In this document: positions 10,701 through 22,700 of the stretch, piece by piece
How positions within the stretch are numbered: the first letter of the stretch is position 1
Layout of the letters: each line of letters opens with the position of its first letter
Assembly: GCA_029260735.1 (NCBI GenBank)
Contig: JAJDCR010000156.1
Coordinates: forward strand, 1-39,897
Reading direction: 5' to 3'
DNA from: Planctomycetota bacterium
GTDB lineage: Bacteria; Planctomycetota; Uabimicrobiia; Uabimicrobiales; Uabimicrobiaceae
DNA: 39,897 nucleotides
Notes under the pieces: generated by a model
Database searches by the model: none
Told to the model about the DNA's origin: nothing
Seen by the model: only the letters and a program-made list of their open reading frames with translations
Position numbers and translations under genes: made by a program

Positions 10701-13700
10701 ATTCTCTACGACCCTCCTACTGCAGAAGCCATAGAAGACTGCATCGGTAAAAGAGGGGTATATCGCTTCGCTTTAAATGCCCTCCAACAATTGCTTATTG
10801 AGCCACGAGGCTATCAGCCCTCGAAGACTCCTCCCCTAAGAGAGGGAGGAGTCTATGTCGTTACGGGAGGAATGGGAGGTTTAGGCCTTTTATTTGCCGA
10901 ATACTTAGCCCAACATAACACTCATCTTATTTTACTGGGGCGCTCGCAAAAAAGCCCTAAACACGAGCTTGCCCTAGACAAACTCATAAAAAGAGGAGCA
11001 AAGTCGGTATCTTATGAAGCCCTCGATATTACTCATAAAGAAAAACTAGAGTCCTTGGCCAGAGAAATTCAATCTAAGAAAGGGCAAATAACAGGGGTAA
11101 TTCACGCGGCAGGCCTCGAAGAAAAAAAACAAATTACCCATATGAGTTGGTCGGAATTTGATCGCGTACTCCTTGCTAACATAGAAGGAACTAATGCTGT
11201 CAACAGTGCTTTTAATCAATGTCAGTGGATCTGTTACTTTACCTCCTCCTCTGCGATATTGGGGGATTTTGGTAGCTGTTCGTATGCTGTAGGCAAACGA
11301 TATCAAATGGCGGTGAGTGTTTTGCAAGAGGAAGAAAAACAACCCCGCTATATCGCAATCAATTGGCCCTTGTGGAAAGAAGGAGGAATGGGGGTTAGCG
11401 ATAAAGCGTCGACAGAGCTATATCTTCAGAGTAGTGGGCAATCGTGGTTAAAAGCGCAAGAAGGTATCGTAGCCTTTGAAGAAATTATTAGAGGAGGATA
11501 CTCGCAGACCCTAGTCATGAGGGGAGAATCCACTCGGATAAGAGAATTTTTAGAGCGAAAATATAAGCCGCAATGGGGAGAAGAAGGGAAAGAAGAACAA
11601 AAGAGTACGTCCAAAGAAGAGAGGCCCGGATTGCTTTGGCGAGAAGAACTAAGAGGACAGAGTATTCTCAACTGCGTCAACCAAGAGATTCAAACTATAG
11701 TCGAGCGCCTTTTGAAAGTACCTAGGGAAGAACTGGATGATGATGCTAATTTAGCTGATTTTGGATTTGACTCTATTAGCCTAGCTCAACTTGCTCAAGA
11801 ACTGAGTGATATTTATCAGATAAACATTACTCCCGCGTTATTCTTTAGCCATGCAACCTTAGCTCTACTGAGCGATCACTTGGCAAGTAACTATACAAAC
11901 TCGTTAAAGAAACTTTACCAAGAGCCGAGAAAAGAAAATAGGACCCAGACTTCTTTGCTTCCTTCTTTTTCTGCTACTGACCTTAGTCCAAAGATCAAAA
12001 AGCGGGAAAAGCCAAAAGGATTCAAGTTTTCAGGGGCAGAAGAAAAAGAAACTCTTGCTATTGTTGGGATGAGTGGCCGATTTCCAGGAGCCCCAAAAGT
12101 GAGTGATTTATGGGATATCTTGGTCGCAAAGGAATCGCTAGTCAAAGAAATTCCTGAATTGCGCTGGGGAAGGTTAAGCGCTTACTATGACCCTAGCGGA
12201 GCAAATTCTCATAAATCATATTCTAAATGGGCAGGAATGCTAGAGAAAATCGACAGATTTGATCCCTTATTTTTTGAAATATCACCGCGAGAAGCCGAGT
12301 ACATGCCACCAGAAGAACGCCTCTTCTTGATGGAAGCCTACCATGCTCTAGAAGATGCAGGACTAAACCCTAAAGCTCTTAGCAAAGAAAAAGTAGGGGT
12401 TTTTCTGGGGATGGAAGAAAGCGAATACAAAACAAACAAAACAAGCAGAGTAAACAGAACAAGCAAAGTAAACAAAACAAGCAAAACAAGTACGAAAAAG
12501 GGAGGAGAAGGTCTAGGCATAACAAGCAGCGGAGTGGCCATGATATCGTCGCGCTTGTCTTATTTTTTGAACTTTAGAGGGCCTACCGTTGCAATAAATA
12601 CAGCTTGTTCTTCTGGTTTAGTGGCTTTTCACCAGGCGTGCATGAGCTTGCGAAGACATGAAAGTGATCTAGCTTTAGCAGGAGCAATCGCCCTTCTAGC
12701 ATCTTCTGAGAGCTATGTCATGATGAGCCAAGCAGGAATGCTTTCACGGGATGGAAAATGCCACACCTTCTCTCAAAAAGCCAATGGAATTGTTTGCGGA
12801 GAGTCTGTCGTTGTTCTTGTCTTAAAACGTTTAAGGGAAGCCAAAGCAGAGGGAAACTATATCTATGGAACAGTCCGAGAAAGTGGAATTAACTTCGATG
12901 GAAAAACAAATGGAGTAACAGCCCCTAGTGGTGAGGCCCAAGCAGAGTTAATTCGGGATGTTTATGAGCGGGGAAATATCGACGTGGAAAAACTAGGCTA
13001 CATTGTAACCCATGGGACGGGGACAAAACTAGGAGACCCCGTTGAGGTTAATGCTTTAAGAGATGCTTTCCAAAATAAAACAAACAAAGTCCAGTATTGC
13101 GCCTTAACGAGTAACAAACCGAACTTAGGCCATACATTAGCGGCATCTGGATTAGTCAATGTGGTCAATCTACTCTCGGCCATAAAACACAAAATGATTC
13201 CTGCGAGTCTGTATTGTGAAGAAGAGAACGATTATATGAAAGGAAAAGAAAGTCCTTTTTACGTCAGTAAAACGAGTAAGGTATGGCCGTGTGAGGAGGG
13301 AGAAAAACGTCTAGGGGCTGTCAGTTCGTTTGGACGAAGTGGAACCAATGCTCATGTTGTTATCGAGGAGTATATCGATAATTTTCCTCTGGGAGAAGAG
13401 AAAGAGAGGGGAATTCCAGAAGGGGGTTTGTTTGTTCTCTCTGCAAAAACATCCGACCAATTGGACATCTACACAGAGAACGTATACACTTATATCCAAA
13501 ATAGTAAAAGCATTTCTTGGGCAGATTTACTCTACACATTTCAAGTAGGGCGAGAGGAAATGAAACATCGATTAGCAATCGTTGTTCATGATAAAGAACA
13601 ACTCTTAATCGATTTAAAATCGGCGAGGGAAGGTAAGTCCTCCTCCCTTGTTTTTCGAGGAATTGTTGATAAAAAAGAAAAGTTCAATATTAGCGAAACA

Positions 13701-16700
13701 GAAGAAGGAAAAGGGTTTGTTCAGCAGTTGATGGCCAAGAGAAAACTTCACGAAGTGGCAAAATTATGGGTAAAAGGAACGAGCATCGCTTGGGAAGAAC
13801 AAGACAAGTCTGAGCGATTAAATCGATTGAGCGGGCTTCCCACCTACCCTTTTGCCGAAGAAAGATACTGGCTCTCAGAATTAAAAGAGGAAAATAATTA
13901 TCCTCAAAGCATAGAGATTGAGGAAGAAGAGCCTCGAAAAAAATGGCAATGTTGGCAAGAAAATTGGAGAGAAGCTCCTCTCTCAAAGGATGTGGATTGG
14001 GTGGACTTAATCCATAAGAAAACTCTCACAAAAATTCTAATCATCAGTTCCGACCAAAAAGACAGCGAGGGAATCCAGAAAAGTATCAATAGCTTGAAAG
14101 AATTTTGTCCAGAAGCGATAAAGGGGGAAATTTCTTATTTGCCTTTAGAAAAGGGAGTTTCCCTAGCGAAACTATTAAAAGAAGAATATGAGAAGGAAAA
14201 CTGCCCAGAGACAATTTTTTATTTCTCTCCAGAAGAACCTTCTGAAAACAAACATATGCCATTAGCTGTAGTTCATCAGGGGTTTGAGTTATGTCAATTG
14301 CTGATGAAATATGCCTACGCTCATTCCCTTCGGGTTTATTATTGTTTTTCAACAAAGTCTAGCAAAAACAATTTGTATAGGGAAGGATTATCGGGATTAT
14401 ATCGCTCCGCGATGATAGAAAATCCATACCATAAATACACAATGATCGCGACGGAAAAAGAGGACAAAAATGCCAGCCAGAAATATGTTCAAGAATGGCT
14501 TTTGGACACTCTTGATGAAAATTCTTCTAGCCGATCTATGCTAAGGTTTAAAGAGGACAAGCGGTGGATTACCCAGTTGTCTGAAATAACCCAGTGGTCT
14601 TCCCTTGAGCTAAGCTCTCCCTTTAAAAGAGAAGGAACTTATCTAGTTGTGGGAGGATTGGGCGCACTGGGGGAAAAGCTCTGTCGAGAGCTAGGGCAAA
14701 AGTATCGCCCGAACTTAATTATTTTATCTCGGCGGGCGAGAAATAAAGAAACCGATGCTATTATTTCAGGTATAGAATCATCAGGGGCCAAAGTGCTTTA
14801 TCGATCTGTTGACGTTAGCCAGTTAAACCAGTTAAAAAAGGTCATGAACGACGCTAGAAAAGAGCTCGGAGATATTCAGGGAGTGATTTACTTAGCTGCT
14901 CACTGGGAAGGAGAAGGAGCTATTCTCAATAGGTCTTTTTCTTCTTTCCAAGAAACGATGAAATCCAAAGTCCAAGGCACTTTGGCTATCGATGAGGTAA
15001 CAAAAAAAGAGCCTTTAGATTTTTTTATGATCTTTTCGTCTATGGCTGCTTTTGGAGTTCGAGGTTTACCCGACTATGCCTACGCCACAGCATTTCAAAA
15101 AGAATTTGTCCGCTATCGCAATCGATCTGTGGAAGAAGGAAAACGATCAGGGAAAAGCATGGCTTTATGCTGGGGACCTTGGGAGAGAGAAGGGGGAATA
15201 GATTCCACGATGGCCGAGCAGAGGAAGCAAATGCTGGATCGGATGGATATAGAGACCATTGATTTCTCTTCGGGATTTACCATGATGGATACGGCCTGGA
15301 AAAGTCAAAAAGAGGTCCTAGGTTTAATTGCTATGAAAAATAAGGAAGATAAATATATTCCCAGAACTTCCTTTGCAGAGAAAAAATGCTCAGAGGACAA
15401 TGAGCAAAGCGTTTTAAAAATAACATTAAGAGCATTAGGGCAAACTTTGAAAATAGATCTGGGTAAAATCGAAGAAGGAACCGAATTTCCCGCCATGGGT
15501 TTAGACTCTATCTCGGCAATGCAATTGTCGACAAATTTAGAAAAAACTTTGAGCATGAGCATTCCCCCAGACTGGCTTATTGATTATCCAACCATTGAAA
15601 GCCTCGTCAATAAAATCAAAAAAGAACGGGGAAGCAATAAAAAAATAGGAGCCCAAAAATCGCCAAAAGTAAGAAGGGTAGCAAATGTTTTTAGAGAAGA
15701 GCCCCTTGCCATTACGGGATTGTCCGGTTTTTTTCCAGAAAGTATGAACATTGAAACGTTTTGGGATCATATTGATAAGGATAACTCTTTAATTAGAGAA
15801 ATTCCCCAAGACCGATTTGACTGGCGAGATTACTATAGCCCACAAGAAGAGAAAGGAGAGAAAGGAGAGAAAGGAGAGAAAAAAGAGAAAAAAAGGTCTA
15901 TGCGGACAAAATGGGGAGGGTTTATTCCTGATATTGCTTCCTTTGATCCGAAGTTTTTCAAAATTTCTCTGTCCGAAGCAAAAGAAATGGACCCCCGCCA
16001 ACGATTGTTGCTAATGTCTACATGGCAAACCATAGAAGACGCTGGGCTTAAACCAGAGTCCCTCCAAAAAAGCAATACCGGGGTTTTTATCGCTTGTGAG
16101 TCCAATGAGTACTCTCCCTTAATGGAAGAAAAAGGGATTTTCCCTAAAAATATTTTTCACCAAGCAGATAGTATGGTAGCCAACCAGATATCCTATCGTT
16201 TTGATTTTTCCGGGCCCAGCGAATTTGTCAACACTATGTGTTCTGGTTTTGCTGTTGCTTTGCATAGAGCTGTGGTCGCTTTGCACGCGGGCAAAATAGA
16301 TCGTGCTATTGTTGGGGCAGCCAATATTATTTTATCCCCAAAGCCTTTTATCGGATTATCTCAGGCCGATCAGATGAGTAGACAAAGTGTCGTTAAATCC
16401 TTCGGAAAAGGGGGCGATGGGTTTCTTCGCTCTGAGGGAGTAGGCACCATTCTATTGGAACGATTTGACGATGCCAAAGCGAAGGGTAGACGCAGCTATG
16501 CAGTGATTAAACATACCGCCGTCGGTTATAATGGGCAGGGAGGAATGTCCATGGCCGCTCCCGATAAGGAAGCCCACACAAACTTGATCAAAAGGTGCTA
16601 TACCGAAGCGGGGATTGATCCGCGACAAATTGCCTACATCGAAGCGCAGGGAATGGGACTTCCCGTTCCCGATATAGTAGAGTGGACAGCGATAAATCGT

Positions 16701-19700
16701 GCCTTAAGGCAACTCCATCAAGAAAAAGCTTATAAAATCGTACCCGGAACTTGTCGAGTGAGCACTTTAAAGCCTATGTTAGGGCATATGCACAGTGCGT
16801 CTTCTTTGGGTTCCTTATTAAAAATTATCCGCAGTTTTCAGACGAAGAAAATTCACAAAGTTTTACATTTTACCCAAGCCAATGAATACTGCGAAATGGA
16901 AGATATGCCCTGTCGTATTGTAAGGGAGACGGAAGATTGGGAAGACAAGGAGTATCCGAGACTAGCCGCATTTCACTCTTATGGATCAGGAGGCAATAAT
17001 GCCCATATTATTATAGAAGAAGCCCCTTTGGCCTTTCGAAAAGAAAAGAAAACCTCTCCATCGAAGACTTTTGATCTTATCCCTTGTTGGTTCGAAGAAA
17101 AAAAAGAGATAAGAGAAAGAAAAGAGATAAGAGAAAAAACAGAAGAAAAAACAGCGGCTTATGCAAAAAACGAGGTCTTTGCGACAAAGCAAAGCGACTC
17201 TGGAGAGAGCAAAATAGAACTATTTCTAAAACAAATGGTTTCTGCCCAAACCCAAAAACCCCTAGAGCAAATTGAAAAAGAAGTCTCTTTTTTGGAACTG
17301 GGCCTAAGTTCTTCCGGAGCCGTTGCCTTAATGAAAGAAACCGAGAATCTTCTCGGAGAAAAATTATCCCCCACTTTAATCTTTGAGCATAGCTCCATTA
17401 CAAGCTTGGCCCAGTATTTGGAAAAAAATTACTCTTCTCCATTTAAAATAACTACCGCAGAAAAAGAACAAATAGAAAGAAAAGTTTCTAGGGAAGGCTT
17501 ACTTTCGGAGGGCCAAAAAGGACTCTGGGCTTTGCAAAAAATTTACCCTGAAATGGGAGCTTATAATTGTTCCATTTGTTTTAAATTCTTTGGAGAAATG
17601 AATGTTTCTGTGTTTGAGAAGGCAAGTCTTCTTTTGATCAAACAGTATCCTATCTTGCAAACGGTAGTATATGAAAAAAATGGACAACCCTATCAAGTAA
17701 TAGATACTTCTCTGCCTATTTCTATTTCAAAAGAAGATCTTTCTGCGCTTAAGTCTGACAAAATCACTCTCTGGCTACAGCAAAAAGCCAAAGAACCTTT
17801 TTCTCTGGAAAAAAAACCTTTATTCCGAATTCATCTCATTAAATGCTCTGAGAAAAAAAGCATCGTCCTCTTTACCATCCACCATCTTATTTTTGATGGC
17901 AGCTCCGCCCTTCCGTTCTTAAAAAATTTCTTTAATTTTTACCAAGAACTATTAAAAGAAAAAAAACCTTCCCTCCGTTTTTTTTCTAAAAGCTATGATG
18001 ATTTTGTCATAAGAGAGAAATTAATGTTGGAAAGCAAGGAAGGAGAACGTCGCTTATCTTATTGGAGAGAAAAACTAAAAGAGCCGATGCTCCCTTTAGA
18101 GTTTCCCAGCGATTTTCCTCGTCAGTCAAAGCAAAGTTTTATCGGAAAAACTTATTCATTCACAATTGATGGTGAACTTTCTACCCAAATAAAAATATTG
18201 GCCAAAGAAAATTTAAGCTATCTCTCAACTTTGTTTTTGGCTGTGTTTAAACTGCTTCTTTATCGCTATACCAGACAAGAAAAAATTATAGTGGGAATGC
18301 CTTTTGATGAAAGAGAACAAGGAGAAGATCAATCGCTCATGGGCTTCTTCGTTAACATGATTCCTGTTCACAGTGTTTTTGATCAAAAAACTTCCTTTAT
18401 GTCATATCTAAAGGAATTGCAAAATACTATTATCGAAGGGATGGCTCACTCTTATCCTTTTACCACTCTTCTGAGAAAACTACAGATCCCTCTCTCTTCG
18501 AGTCATAGTCCTATTTTTCAAGCAGGATTTTCTTATCAAAATTTTTCGGGAAGCGGAGAACTAGAAAATCTGAATGAGCAATACCAAAATCTCTCTTTCG
18601 AGATGATCCCAGAAATTTCCCAAGAAGGAGAGTATGAATTTGCTTTGGAAGTCTTTGGACAAGAAAAACGGTTTGTCTTGAATTTAAAGTACAACCCCTC
18701 TTTATACCAAGAATCCACGATCACTCGATTTGGGCAATACTATTGTAATCTGTTTAAAGAAATTATCCAGGTGCCCGATAAATCTTTTCAGGAATACTCT
18801 TTGCTGCCAAAAATAAAAAACAAATCTCTCTTCAGTGATCAGAATCAAAAAAAAATAGAATATCCAAAAGATAAATGTCTCCAAGAGTTGTTCGAAAAAC
18901 AAGTACAAAAAAACAAAAAAGATATTGCTTTAGTATTAGCAGAAAAAAATCATCGCCAAATACTAAACTACCAAGATCTCAATATTCGTGCTAACCGTTT
19001 AGCTCATTATTTGCGTTCTAAGGGAGTTAGGTCAAATCAGTTGGTCGGAATGTACTTGGAACGTTCTTTAGACATGGTTGTGACAATTCTGGGTATTCTC
19101 AAAGCAGGAGGAGCATATTTACCTCTAGAGCTAAGCTATCCTCAAAAACGAATCTCTTTTATTCTGGAAGATGCCGCCGTGGAGATACTCTTAACTCACA
19201 GTTCCCTAAAGGAAAAATTACCCGAACATTCTGCGAAGTTAATATGTCTTGATACCAAAGCTAAGGCCATTGGTGAAAAAAGTGGAGAAAACCCCTCCTT
19301 AAATATCACTCCTGAAAATATCGCTTATGTCATTTACACTTCTGGTTCTACTGGTAGACCTAAAGGAGTATTAGTAAAACACTTTAATGTAGTAAGATTA
19401 TTTCAAGCAACCTCCTCTTGTTTTAATTTTAACCGTAAAGATGTTTGGACACTATTCCATTCTTATGCCTTTGATTTTTCTGTTTGGGAGTTATGGGGAT
19501 CTCTTATTTATGGAGGATGTTTAGTCGTTGTCCCTTTTAATATCAGTAGATCACCACACGATTTCTATCACTTGCTGTGTAGGGAAAAAGTGACTGTATT
19601 AAACCAAACTCCTTCTGCTTTTAATCAACTTATGTCGATTGCCGTCCAAGAGGATAAGAAGATAAATTTGCGATATATTATTTTGGGAGGCGAAGCTTTA

Positions 19701-22700
19701 AAGTTATCTAGCTTAAAGCCCTGGTTTACCCATTTTGGAGACCACAAACCACAATTGATAAATATGTATGGTATTACAGAAACGACTGTTCATGTTACCT
19801 ATCGTCCTCTTGCCTTAAAAGATCTTGAGACAAGTTCGGGTAGTGTTATTGGCACTCCCATTGCAGATCTTCAAGTGTATATTTTCGACGAACAGAAACA
19901 ACCTCTTCCTATAGGTATTCCTGGAGAAATATGTGTTGGTGGTGGCGGAGTGACAAAAGGTTATCTTAACCGCGACCAATTGACAAAGGCAAAATTTATT
20001 TGTGACCCTTTTTCTCCTGAAAAGAAGCTCTATTGTTCAGGAGATCGTGGTCGCTATCTGGAAAACGGTGAAATAGAATATTTAGGGCGCATAGACGAGC
20101 AAGTGAAGTGGCATGGCTTTCGGATTGAGCTTGGAGAAATAGCAAAAATCCTTGCTTCTCATCCCAAAATCAAAAGATCTGTCGTTGTATTACAAACTAA
20201 ACCTCTCCCCCGTCTTATTGCCTACTATATTCCTTGTTCAAAAATCAACAAGGGAGCACTATCTCCTCAAGAGCTACAAAAATTTCTAGAGAATCAGCTA
20301 CCCCAATACATGGTTCCTTCTTTTTATTTTGCCCTGGAAAGGTTTCCTCTTACTCTCAATGGAAAAATTGATAATCAGTCTCTTGCTCTGAAAGAAATCG
20401 AAGTAAGAAATGAAGCCACACAGTATTCTGCAGAACCATCCATTCTACTATCTGAAACGGAAGAAACTATTCTCGAACTTTGGAGCGAAGTACTCCAAGT
20501 GAAAGGAATAAGAATCCATGATCGTTTCTTTGAAGTAGGAGGAAATTCTATTTTAGCGGTAACTTTGGCAGGAAAAATCGAAGAAAAGTTATTGTGTAAG
20601 TTTTCCCCTGTCACTTTGTTTAAACTTAACACCATAAAAAGCATAAGTGAATACATCATGGAAAATAGTGCCAATCCAATAGGAAAAATAAATGCACCTT
20701 CTTCTATTTCATCCACAGCAAGAAAACAATCTTTTTCAGATTTTTCTCAAAATCCTAGCTATTACAAAGATAGTTTAGCTATTATTGGGATTTCAAACCA
20801 TTTTCCAGAAGCAATGGATCACTGGCAATTTTGGGAAAATCTTAAAGAAGGAAAAGAGAGCGTTCATTTTCTCTCTAAAGAAGAATTGCAAAAATATTCT
20901 TTGTCCCGAGAAACTTGCGATAATCCTAACTATGTTGCTATTAAGACAGAAATTGAGGAAAAAGATTTCTTTGATCCTTTGTTTTTTAATATTCCGCCAA
21001 ACAACGCAATGTTAATGAACCCACAATTTCGTATGCTCTTACTTCATTCTTGGCGAGCCATAGAAGATGCCGGTTATGTTCCTGAGGACATTTCCAAAAC
21101 GGGTGTTTATATCTCTGCCAGCAACCATTTTGAAAACCCTCTTTCGCAAAGAGTTTCCTCCGCAAATCAAGTCATACAAAACTTAGATAACTATGACAGT
21201 TGGATTTTGGCCCAGGAAGGGACAATTCCCTCTATGATTTCTTATCAATTAGGGCTGACAGGGCAGAGTATTTTTGTCCATTCGAATTGTTCCTCTGCCC
21301 TCGCTGCTTTGCACTCTGCTTACCAAAGTTTACAATTGCAAGAAGTAAACTATGCCCTGGTGGGAGCGGCCAATTTACCGACCTCCTTAAACTTAGGCTA
21401 CATACATAAGCCGGGGTCCAGTTTTTCTAGAGACGGTCATTGTAAGACTTTTGATGCAGATGCCGATGGAATGGTTGCAGGAGAAGGAGTGGGTGTCATT
21501 TTGCTCAAACGAGCAGTTGAGGCAATTGAAGATAGAGATAATATCTATGCTCTCATCCGTGGGATTGGAGTAAATAATGATGGTTCAGACAAAGTGGGAT
21601 TTTTTGCCCCGAGTGTCAAAGGACAATCCTCTGTTATTCAGGAGGTTCTTAAGAAAACACAAATCCATCCAGAATCTATTTCTTATGTAGAAGCGCACGG
21701 CACAGGAACATCTTTCGGCGATTCGATTGAACTAATGGCTTTATCAGAAGCCTACCAAGAACAGACCAGCAAAAAACAATTTTGCCGAGTTGGATCGGTA
21801 AAACCTAATATAGGGCATTTAGATACCGTCGCAGGCTTAGCGGGATGCATCAAAGTAGCTTTAAGTTTATATCATGGAGAAATCCCCCCTTCTATTAACT
21901 ATAAAAATCCGAATCCCCAAATTGATTTTGAAAATTCGCCTTTTTACGTCAACCAGCAATTAGAAACATGGACAAAAGGAGATTCTCCTAGGCGAGCGGC
22001 TCTGAGTTCTTTTGGAATCGGAGGAACAAATGCTCATGCTATTTTAGAAGAGTACAAAATAAACCTAGAAGTTCCCGATCAAGTTTTAGAAAATCCCCCC
22101 CCTTATTTGATTCCCTTGTCTGCCAAAGGAGAAAGTAATCTCAAAGAGTACGCTCAAAAATTTATCGCATTTTTAAAACAGTGGCCAGAGCAAAGAGAAA
22201 AGGAAGAGCAAAGAGAAGAGGAAGAGAAAAAGGAAGAGAAAGAGAAAAAACAACTGCAACGGCTTTCCTATACTTTGCAAACAGGTAGAAAAGCGATGAA
22301 AGACAGAGTCGTATTTCTTGTCTATACGAGAGAAGAACTTATCGATCAATTGCTGTCTTTTCGGGAAGGTAAAGAAGAAAAGACGTATTTTCTGAGAAAT
22401 TATCGTTTTAAACAAGAGAGCTCTATATGGGAAGAAGATGACGATGTTCAAGAGTTAATTTTACAATGGAAAGAAAAGAGAAAATTCAAAAAACTAGCTC
22501 AACTATGGGTTGACGGAATAGATGTCGATTGGAAATCACTGTACTCCAAAACCACTCCCCGGCGCATAAGTCTTCCCAACTACCCTTTTACCAGAGAAAG
22601 ATTCTCTGTCTGGGACAACCAGAGTAAACCTCTGGTTTCTAACTTAGGAGGTGATGCCCCTAGTCGTCCTTTATTGCCGGAAAACACTTCCGGTTTAGAA

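Larger units (their letters stand above)
15699..17445 (+). other. Module 5: non-elongating KS0-ACP at the PKS-to-NRPS junction
   Basis: KS5 (15699-17025) keeps the Cys (NTMCSGF, 16239) and the second His (MLGHMHS), but the HGTGT His is Gln (EAQGMGL, 16647). This is the mark of a condensation-incompetent KS0 that only passes the chain on. It carries a GEK repeat insert (15849-15893) and has no LPTYPF post-linker, going through a charged linker straight to ACP5 (about 17200-17440). ACP5 reads LGLSSSG: the Asp before the Ser is replaced by Ser, and the likely attachment Ser is 17310. No modifying domain. Likely job: transfer of the acyl chain from ACP4 to an ACP that docks with the C domain of module 6. 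Confidence 0.88.

Noticed and set aside
10825..10854. Perfect 11-bp inverted repeat ahead of the module 3 KR NADPH motif
   Set aside because: It encodes PPLREGGVYVV, a sequence common at this place in KRs, and the neighbouring KRs have similar length here, so it is not an insertion; the palindrome is probably a by-product of codon choice.
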